In this document: in pieces, positions 1 through 6,414 of the stretch
Numbering within the stretch: position 1 is the first letter of the stretch
Layout of the letters: each line of letters opens with the position of its first letter
Source: Listeria marthii FSL S4-120
Lineage (GTDB): Bacteria; Bacillota; Bacilli; Lactobacillales; Listeriaceae
DNA length: 8,367 nucleotides
Assembly (NCBI GenBank): GCA_000183865.1
Contig: CM001047.1
Span: forward strand, 189,880 to 198,246
Reading direction: 5' to 3'
Position numbers and translations under genes: made by a program
Notes under the pieces: generated by a model
What the model was told of the DNA's origin: nothing
Database searches by the model: none
Seen by the model: the letters and a program-made list of their open reading frames with translations, nothing else

Positions 1-732
1 GCCGCAGCGAAAAAATTAACAGACGCTAAAAATAAAGTGTGGGGAACTTCCCAACCGGTAACAATGAACGAATTCTACAAAGTAGCAGCGCAAAATGGTG
101 GTTCGATTTTCAATGAAGATTTAACGAAAACAACGATTAATAGCCCTGAAAATGTAGCGGCACTAACTCACTTAACAGGTGAAGTAACTGATTCAAAAGT
201 TGCGCCTTCACCGGCTGACCTATCTGGACAATTACCAGAAGATCTATTCATGAATGGCCAAATCGCAATGCTTCATACAGGTATTTGGATGTTCGATATG
301 TTCCAAGATGCTCCATTTAAATGGGACGTACAAGTAGAAGCAGGCAATACGCAAAAAGCAACTCACTTCTTTGCAAACGGAATTGGTGTTTCGAAAGACT
401 CTGATAAAAAAGAAGCGGCATTCAAATTTGCTTCCTTCATGAGTGCGAACGAAGAAGCAGCGAAAATCAGAATTGATAACAACTGGGAACTTCCAGCAAC
501 TGAAAACAAAGAAATTTTACAACCATATTTAGATGCAACTCCTCCAGATAATAGAGAGGCGGTATTCGAATCCTTACAATATATGGTGTTACCTCCAGTT
601 GTAAAAGATTGGAACAAAATCAGTGATTATACAAACTCTGAATTCGAAAAAGTATTAAACGGTCAATCAACACCAGAAAAAGCGCTGAAAAACAGTGAAG
701 ACAACATCAACAAAACAATGGGATTTAAATAA
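1..732 (+). CDS. Sugar ABC transporter solute-binding protein, 3' part (5' end outside window)
   Basis: The frame is open from base 1 (first residues AAAKKLTDAKNKVWG) to TAA at 730-732, giving 243 residues. A GTG at 37 is only an internal Val codon, so the gene is truncated by the window edge. Family members are usually about 420 residues, so the lipoprotein signal and first lobe are missing. The visible part fits family 1 extracellular solute-binding proteins: DLFMNGQIAMLHTGIWMF is the typical 'F-x-x-G-x-x-A-M-x-x-x-G-x-W' block, followed by ANGIGVSKDSDKKEAAFKF and FASFMSANEEAAK, where the C-lobe helix packs, and a late LPATENKE segment. Known for the family: a membrane-anchored lipoprotein passes oligosaccharides to two permeases. 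Inferred: it supplies the three glycosidases downstream. From memory, the L. monocytogenes counterpart (Lmo0181) was reported to bind cycloalternan. No ATPase gene is visible; such importers often share MsmK/MalK. Confidence 0.93.
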   Translation, partial: AAAKKLTDAKNKVWGTSQPVTMNEFYKVAAQNGGSIFNEDLTKTTINSPENVAALTHLTGEVTDSKVAPSPADLSGQLPEDLFMNGQIAMLHTGIWMFDMFQDAPFKWDVQVEAGNTQKATHFFANGIGVSKDSDKKEAAFKFASFMSANEEAAKIRIDNNWELPATENKEILQPYLDATPPDNREAVFESLQYMVLPPVVKDWNKISDYTNSEFEKVLNGQSTPEKALKNSEDNINKTMGFK

Positions 733-740
733 GTAAAACG

Positions 741-786
741 AGTGGCAGGGACGTTTGTAAGTAACTTTACAAATTAGACTGCCACT
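741..786 (+). promoter_or_regulatory. Intercistronic two-part stem-loop between transporter and enzyme genes
   Basis: An 8-bp outer stem AGTGGCAG (741-748) pairs perfectly with CTGCCACT (779-786). Inside it, after a 4-nt internal loop on each side, TTTGTAA (754-760) pairs with TTACAAA (767-773). G-T wobbles at 753/774 and 761/766 extend the inner stem. The bases after the outer stem (TTAGTATATCC) lack a T-run, so this is not a convincing intrinsic terminator. It begins 8 nt after the binding-protein stop. By analogy with hairpins after malE-type genes, it may protect upstream mRNA or lower downstream expression. A DNA-level operator is also possible. Confidence 0.6.
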
Positions 787-800
787 TTAGTATATCCAAG

Positions 801-806
801 AAAGGA
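801..806 (+). promoter_or_regulatory. Ribosome binding site of the large GH31 gene
   Basis: AAAGGA lies 8 nt before ATG 815, a normal Firmicutes spacing. It supports this ATG as the start of the 1100-residue protein and so shows that the long N-terminal extension is translated. It starts 14 nt after the outer stem of the upstream hairpin, so it is not sequestered by that structure. Confidence 0.8.
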
Positions 807-814
807 AATAGAAT

Positions 815-3800
815 ATGTCTAAATTCACAAAATTAATGCAGGGTTACTTGCATTTAATAGAAGGAAAAAACGAAAAAATTAAACCGATTTTGGCGGAAAC
901 AAAACCCGATTTGCAGGCGGATTCGGTCCTTGAAACAGCATCATGGCTATGGCTAAGCAGTAAAATCAACCATTATGATAGAGCGGAAGTAGAGCCAGTT
1001 ATTGCTTTCTTAGTTGAAAATTGGAATCGTCCGGAAAATTCTGTTTGGGGTTCCGCGGAAAACGACATTTATTTAGCAACAATTTCAAGCGTGTATTCTG
1101 CTTTGTTAGATGTGAAAAACACCTTCCCAAAACCAGAATTACAACAAACAATTACAACGATTCGCGACTATTGTTTTGATAATTTACTCAAAGGAGATAG
1201 CGTTCTTACTGGTTTTAACACCCGAAAAGTATCCACAGATCAACTGCTTTCTGTACTTCCATTTGGCCTTTTTTCGCCGGAAGATCTTGTTATGGTAGCA
1301 GCTGTTGGCAAAATGGAACAACAATTAGTGCAAGATGACGGCGTTTTGCCTTACTCTGGCGCGCCGAAAGTTAGCTCATTTGCGACGGCACTGCTGGCAC
1401 TTTACTTCTTGGAGAAAAGTGATCAAGATAAAGCATTGCATTATTTGAATATGGCGATAAAAATGGAAGATAACGACGAACTTGGCGCGATTTTCATTGC
1501 GATTAACCAAGCTTTCCGCGCGATGGAAAGTGAAGTAGCCGCGCATATTTTGCATGACCCATTTGGACATGAAAACCGTTATGAGCAGCAACTAACCGAG
1601 CGTACGCCGCATTATCCGGAAACGGAAATGCATTTTTCGGCTGCCTGCGAAGTTATTTCTGACATCGAAGCAATTCAAGTCGAACTAGTTTTAAAAGAGA
1701 AAGACTGGACCATTTTATGTGAGAAAAAGGAAAAAAATGATGTGCAAATTTGGGAAGCGCTCGTGCCACCGCTAGAAGAAGTTGGCGAGTATACGTACTA
1801 TTTCCGAGCAACATTGAAAGACCAAACGACTTTGACATCAGAGGATTACATTGTCGAACCAATCTGGAAACACTGGTCAGAAGAAGCGGCAATTTGCGAG
1901 ACGGAGCAAGGTTTGATGGTTTTATTCAAAGAAAATCCAGCAAGCGTCATCCCAGTTGAATTTACTGTGAAATCCGATGAACTTGTAGTCGGACTGAAAC
2001 CGTCATTTAACGCAAGCGATATAAAAACAAAAGCATCTGGCCAACTGAAAAAAGGCGATTTAGAGATTGTTATTTCCAACAACCCAGTACGAATTGAAGT
2101 ACATTTTAAAAATAAATTAATTTTAGAATCCCATAAAATTTATCCGGCGCTACAATGGTATACCGATAAAACGGGCACGATCAATAAAGTGAAATTACAC
2201 TTGGATGCGCCGAAAGAAGAAGAGTATTATGGTTTCGGTGAACGATACAATGCGCTAGGTCAGCGCGGAAATGTGCTTGATTGCTTTGTTTATAATCAGT
2301 ACCGCGACCAAGGAACGAGAACGTATATCCCGATGCCGTTTTACCATACGAACCGTGATTATAGTGTGTTTGTTGATACTGCTCGATACACAAGCTTTGA
2401 TTTGGGCAGCCAATTAGCCGATAAGCATACAATTACCGTTGAGATAAACGGCTGTGATACAGATATTTGCCTATTGATGGGTGATATTCGTAGTGCGGTT
2501 GCCAAGTATATGAAGAAAACTGGGAAACCAGCGATGGTTCCGGTTTGGGCGCTTGGACCGTGGATGTCTAGTAACAACTGGGACCGCGAATCTGTCGTTC
2601 GAAATGAAGTGGAAACGACGCAAGAATTGCAAATCCCGTCAACGGTTGTCGTGCTCGAACAATGGAGCGATGAAGCGACTTATTACATGTTCAATGACGC
2701 CGAATATGATGAAAAAGCGCCATCCGAAGCATATTCCTACGATGAAATTAGATTCCCTTCATGGGGCAGATGGCCAGATCCAAAAGGAATGGTTGACTAT
2801 ATCCATGACAATAAAATGAAATTAATTCTTTGGCAAATCCCAATTCAAAAATACTTAAATCGCCAACAGCATCCACTAAAAGACCGCGAAGAAGCCTATA
2901 TGATTGAAAAAGGCTACGTAGTGAAAAATCCAGATGGCTCACCGTACCGTATTCCAGAAAACTGGTTCACAGAAAGCTTGATTATGGATTTCTCCAACGA
3001 AGAAGGCAAAAAATGGTGGTTCGATAAACGACAATACTTAATTGATATTGGCGTCGATGGCTTTAAAACAGACGGCGGCGAATTCGTCTTTGGTGAAAAT
3101 CTACAATTTGCTGATGGCAGACGCGGCGATGAAATGCGCAATCTTTATCCGAATGATTACGTAGAAGCGTACTACCAATTCGCGCAACAAAATAATGGGA
3201 TGACATTTAGTCGTGCTGGCTATACTGGCGCACAAAATTTCCCGGCGCACTGGGCTGGTGACGAACGTTCTACTTTTGATGCGTTTAGAAGATCGCTTAT
3301 TGCCGGACTTTCAGCTGGCTTTTCCGGAATTCCATTTTGGAGCTTTGATTTTGCGGGCTTTAATGGTGACATTCCGACTGCCGAGCTATTTATTCGTTCT
3401 GCTGAAATGGCTACTTTCTGCCCAATTATGCAGTATCATGCCGAAAGTAAAGCCGAATTCAACCAAGACCGGACGCCGTGGAACATTGCTTCTCGGACTG
3501 GTGACGACTCGGTTATCCCGATTTACCGCCATTTCGCGAATGTAAGAATGAACATTTTACCTTATATTTATAATGAATCGTTGAAATCTGTCGAAACTGG
3601 CATGCCGATGATGCGTGCGCTTCTGCTTGATTATAAAGAAGATCCGCGTGTTTCAGATATGTATGACCAATATTTATTCGGGGAAGCTATGCTAATCGCG
3701 CCAGTAATCGAAGACGGCGTGCGTTCCAGAGAAGTATATTTGCCAGAAGGAACTTGGTATGACTTCTGGAATGGAACAAAAGTGAGCGGACCGACTTTAC

Positions 3801-4117
3801 GTAAATGTAAAGCTGATAAAGAAGAAATCCCAGTTTTCATTCGTGGCGGAAAAGCAGTGCTATGTAATGTAGACGCTACGTTGAAACTTGGCTCATGGGT
3901 TGGAAATACGGTAGAAGAATACGACACTCCATTACTAAAAGTCTATTTAGACGGAGACTTCACGGAAGAAATTACCGATCACTTATCAGAAAAATGGCTC
4001 GTAAAAGTAACTGAAAATGCGGACGAAGTAATTGTTTCTGTTCAAACGAATACGGCTTCCTATGAAGTTGAAGTAATCGGCACAACCAAAAAAGTACAAA
4101 TAAAGAAAGGAAGATAA
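815..4117 (+). CDS. Large GH31 alpha-glycosidase (1100 aa) with GH15-like N-terminal extension
   Basis: Intracellular GH31 enzyme; no signal peptide or membrane segment is visible. Suggested domains: residues 1-265 helical, with GH15-like motifs; about 270-350 a beta-rich Ig/CBM-like segment; about 365-570 the GH31 N-terminal beta-domain with GFGERYN (G473-E476); about 572-880 the (beta/alpha)8 barrel beginning PAMVPVWALGPW (572-583); the rest C-terminal beta-domains, including LPEGTWYDFW and VFIRGGK. Catalytic residues by family motif: nucleophile D753 in GFKTDGGEF and acid/base D816 in WAGDERS. The KTD-type nucleophile motif resembles YicI-like alpha-xylosidases (FKTDFGE) more than WNDMNE alpha-glucosidases, so the name 'alpha-xylosidase' is tempting. 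The operon argues instead for an alpha-glucan substrate. A role on alpha-1,3-isomaltosyl linkages, as in cycloalternan degradation, is an inference. Its length is some 300 residues above a typical GH31. The frame is intact. It matches my recollection of lmo0182. Confidence 0.93.
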   Translation: MSKFTKLMQGYLHLIEGKNEKIKPILAETKPDLQADSVLETASWLWLSSKINHYDRAEVEPVIAFLVENWNRPENSVWGSAENDIYLATISSVYSALLDVKNTFPKPELQQTITTIRDYCFDNLLKGDSVLTGFNTRKVSTDQLLSVLPFGLFSPEDLVMVAAVGKMEQQLVQDDGVLPYSGAPKVSSFATALLALYFLEKSDQDKALHYLNMAIKMEDNDELGAIFIAINQAFRAMESEVAAHILHDPFGHENRYEQQLTERTPHYPETEMHFSAACEVISDIEAIQVELVLKEKDWTILCEKKEKNDVQIWEALVPPLEEVGEYTYYFRATLKDQTTLTSEDYIVEPIWKHWSEEAAICETEQGLMVLFKENPASVIPVEFTVKSDELVVGLKPSFNASDIKTKASGQLKKGDLEIVISNNPVRIEVHFKNKLILESHKIYPALQWYTDKTGTINKVKLHLDAPKEEEYYGFGERYNALGQRGNVLDCFVYNQYRDQGTRTYIPMPFYHTNRDYSVFVDTARYTSFDLGSQLADKHTITVEINGCDTDICLLMGDIRSAVAKYMKKTGKPAMVPVWALGPWMSSNNWDRESVVRNEVETTQELQIPSTVVVLEQWSDEATYYMFNDAEYDEKAPSEAYSYDEIRFPSWGRWPDPKGMVDYIHDNKMKLILWQIPIQKYLNRQQHPLKDREEAYMIEKGYVVKNPDGSPYRIPENWFTESLIMDFSNEEGKKWWFDKRQYLIDIGVDGFKTDGGEFVFGENLQFADGRRGDEMRNLYPNDYVEAYYQFAQQNNGMTFSRAGYTGAQNFPAHWAGDERSTFDAFRRSLIAGLSAGFSGIPFWSFDFAGFNGDIPTAELFIRSAEMATFCPIMQYHAESKAEFNQDRTPWNIASRTGDDSVIPIYRHFANVRMNILPYIYNESLKSVETGMPMMRALLLDYKEDPRVSDMYDQYLFGEAMLIAPVIEDGVRSREVYLPEGTWYDFWNGTKVSGPTLRKCKADKEEIPVFIRGGKAVLCNVDATLKLGSWVGNTVEEYDTPLLKVYLDGDFTEEITDHLSEKWLVKVTENADEVIVSVQTNTASYEVEVIGTTKKVQIKKGR
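4106..4111 (+). promoter_or_regulatory. Ribosome binding site inside the end of the preceding gene
   Basis: AAAGGA sits within the last codons of the large GH31 gene (encoding KKGR), 8 nt before ATG 4120. The stop at 4115-4117 lies between the site and the start. Translation of the second GH31 is therefore likely coupled to the first, and the two enzymes should be made in linked amounts. Confidence 0.8.
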
Positions 4118-4119
4118 CG

Positions 4120-6411
4120 ATGGATGCTTCCACAAGTTTTGCGATTTTACCATCCAATGTAAAACAAAAAACAGCATTTCCAAGAAAAATAAATCAAGTG
4201 AAAACGGCTAGTTGGGCGGACAATTGCCTGACTGGCACACTTGATATCGGTCAGTTCAGCTGCTATTTTGCAAATGAAAAAATTGCCCGCGTGACGGTGA
4301 ACCCTTTTGGCAAAGTAGATTTAACGCCTTCGATTGCAGCAATTCATGATACTGAAAAACAAGCTGCCAAATTTACGGAAACAAATGACCACTACGAGCT
4401 TCATTTTGCGGATAAAGAGATTATTGTTTGTAAAAATCCTTTCCAAATTATTATGAAGCAAGCAGGGAAAATCATTTTTCAAACAGAAGGCTTGGCAATT
4501 AATCGCGACAAAGCGCACCAATTTTCGATTAAAAGCGAACCTGACACGGCGATTTTTGGCTTAGGCGAAAAAACGGGTGCTTTAAACAAAGCTGGCTCAA
4601 TTATTAGCATGTGGAACACGGATGTATACAGCCCGCATAATAAAGATACAGTAGAATTATATCAGTCGATTCCTTTCATGATTGCGGATGCTGCGGAAAC
4701 TACATATGGCTTGTTTTATGATAATTCGCACCGTACCGAATTCGATTTCCAAAGTTTTGAAGAAATGTATACCGTTTTAGCAGAAGGCGGGCAAGCGAAT
4801 CTTTATGTCATTTTTGGTGAAGATGTGAAAGAAGTTGTCGCGAATTATACCGATTTAACCGGAAAAACGCCACTTCCACCAAAATGGTCGCTGGGTTACC
4901 ATCAGTCGCGCTACAGCTATACCTCGGAAGAAGAAGTGGAGCGGATTGCGAATACCTTTAAAGAAAAGCAAATTCCGCTCGACTGCGTATTCATGGATAT
5001 ACATTATATGGATGATTTCCGCGTGTTCACTTTTAACCCGGATACTTTTCCAAATGGTCCAGAGCTGATTGCGCGTCTTCGCGAACAGAATATTGATGTT
5101 GTGCCGATTGTTGACCCGGGAATTAAAAAAGATGTTGATTATTCTGTTTATCAGGAAGGAATTAAGCACAATTATTTCTGCTCTAAGCTGGAAGGCGAGA
5201 TTTATTACGGGGATGTTTGGCCGGGCGTAAGTGCTTTTCCGGATTTCCTAAGTACGACCGTTCAGCGTTGGTGGGGCGATTTGCATAAGTTTTATACGGA
5301 TTTAGGTATTCGCGGGATTTGGAATGATATGAATGAGCCGTCTGTATTTAATGAAAGTAAAACGATGGATCTGGATGTTGTGCATAATTTGGACGGGAAA
5401 AATGTAACCCATAAAGAAGCGCATAATTTATACGGATTATACATGAGTAAAGCTACTTTTGAAGGATTAAAACGACTTGTGCCAAATGAGCGCCCGTTTT
5501 CGCTGACTCGTGCTGGTTATGCTGGTGTTCAGCGCTATTCGGCAGTTTGGACAGGAGATAATCGTAGTCACTGGGAGCATTTGGAAATGTCGCTGCCGAT
5601 GATTATGAATTTAGGATTATCAGGCGTCGCGTTTACTGGTGCCGATGTTGGCGGATTTTCTTCAGATTGTACGAAAGAAATGTTGATACGCTGGACACAA
5701 GCGGGAGCATTTTTACCGTATTTTAGAAATCATTGTGTGCAAGATAGCATTTATCAAGAACCGTGGGCATTTGGTGCCGATGCGGAGAAAATCGTGAAGC
5801 AATATATTGAATTGCGCTACGCCTTTTTACCGTATATTTATACAGAATTCCAAAAAACGGCAGAAAGTGGCTTGCCGCTCGTTCGCCCGCTTTACATGGA
5901 GTTTAAAGACGAACGTGATTTAATTCAAGTAAATGATCAATTTATGCTTGGTGAAAATATCCTAGTTGCGCCAATCGTGCGCGAAGGCCAAGTGAAACGT
6001 TTAGTTCGTTTGCCAAAAGGGACTTGGTTTAATTATTGGACGAAAGAGCAGTTAGTGGGCGGCGACTATATTATCGCAGACGCGCCGATTGATACCATGC
6101 CAATTTATATTAAAGCAGGAACGATTTTGCCAGTCGGTAGTAGCGTTCAAAACACGAAAGAAACACAAGATTTGGCGCTAGAAGTATACTTGGATGGCGA
6201 GGCAGCAACCGGTTACGTGTATAATGATGATGGAAAAAGCTACCAATATGAAAACGGAGCAGTGTCCAAAACGACACTCACAGCTACTTTCAAAAATGGC
6301 GAAGCGCACGTAAAAGCAAGCCATCAAGGTGAAACAAACTTACAACTTAAAGTAACGACTATACAAGTTTTTGGCGAAAAAATAGACAAAATTACAAGGG
6401 CGGGAATTTAA
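4120..6411 (+). CDS. GH31 alpha-glucosidase (763 aa)
   Basis: Cytoplasmic exo-acting alpha-glucosidase expected to release glucose from non-reducing ends of alpha-gluco-oligosaccharides. It has normal GH31 length and architecture: N-terminal beta-domain with FGLGEKTGALNKAG (G147-E150), barrel starting PPKWSLGYHQSRYSY (P253 onward), substrate-site D293 in FMDIHYMDD, nucleophile D403 in GIWNDMNEPSVF, acid/base D480 in WTGDNRSHWEHL, FRNHCVQDS, then C-terminal beta-domains with LPKGTWFNYW. The WNDMNE motif is the classical alpha-glucosidase signature and differs from KTDGGE of the upstream paralogue. The C-terminal parts align by eye (LPYIYNESLKSVETGMP versus LPYIYTEFQKTAESGLP), so the two are old paralogues with divergent active sites. 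No signal peptide. Linkage preference cannot be read from the sequence; alpha-1,3 or alpha-1,4 is possible. It matches my recollection of lmo0183. Confidence 0.95.
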   Translation: MDASTSFAILPSNVKQKTAFPRKINQVKTASWADNCLTGTLDIGQFSCYFANEKIARVTVNPFGKVDLTPSIAAIHDTEKQAAKFTETNDHYELHFADKEIIVCKNPFQIIMKQAGKIIFQTEGLAINRDKAHQFSIKSEPDTAIFGLGEKTGALNKAGSIISMWNTDVYSPHNKDTVELYQSIPFMIADAAETTYGLFYDNSHRTEFDFQSFEEMYTVLAEGGQANLYVIFGEDVKEVVANYTDLTGKTPLPPKWSLGYHQSRYSYTSEEEVERIANTFKEKQIPLDCVFMDIHYMDDFRVFTFNPDTFPNGPELIARLREQNIDVVPIVDPGIKKDVDYSVYQEGIKHNYFCSKLEGEIYYGDVWPGVSAFPDFLSTTVQRWWGDLHKFYTDLGIRGIWNDMNEPSVFNESKTMDLDVVHNLDGKNVTHKEAHNLYGLYMSKATFEGLKRLVPNERPFSLTRAGYAGVQRYSAVWTGDNRSHWEHLEMSLPMIMNLGLSGVAFTGADVGGFSSDCTKEMLIRWTQAGAFLPYFRNHCVQDSIYQEPWAFGADAEKIVKQYIELRYAFLPYIYTEFQKTAESGLPLVRPLYMEFKDERDLIQVNDQFMLGENILVAPIVREGQVKRLVRLPKGTWFNYWTKEQLVGGDYIIADAPIDTMPIYIKAGTILPVGSSVQNTKETQDLALEVYLDGEAATGYVYNDDGKSYQYENGAVSKTTLTATFKNGEAHVKASHQGETNLQLKVTTIQVFGEKIDKITRAGI
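6396..6404 (+). promoter_or_regulatory. Imperfect ribosome binding site of the GH13 gene
   Basis: AAGGGCGGG lies in the last codons of the GH31 alpha-glucosidase (encoding TRAGI), 10 nt before ATG 6415. It is G-rich but not a clean AGGAGG. With only 3 nt between stop and start, the gene probably depends on coupling to ribosomes finishing the upstream gene. Confidence 0.6.
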
Positions 6412-6414
6412 TCA

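Noticed and set aside
37..39. GTG as the start of the binding-protein gene
   Set aside because: The same frame is open to base 1, no ribosome binding site precedes it, and starting here would remove the first lobe and signal peptide of the family. It is an internal Val codon of a gene cut by the window edge.
363..617. 84-codon open frame on the minus strand inside the binding-protein gene
   Set aside because: It lies wholly inside a well-supported coding region, has no recognisable motif, and appears to be a shadow of the + strand codons. The same applies to the other short opposite-strand and out-of-frame openings within the enzyme genes.
741..793. Intrinsic terminator after the binding-protein gene
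   Set aside because: The stem is good but is followed by TTAGTATATCC rather than a T-run, and the enzyme genes follow closely. It is kept as an intercistronic hairpin instead.
815..4117. Naming the large GH31 an alpha-xylosidase
   Set aside because: Only the KTD-type motif supports it. There are no xylose or xyloglucan genes in view, and the neighbours point to alpha-glucan breakdown.
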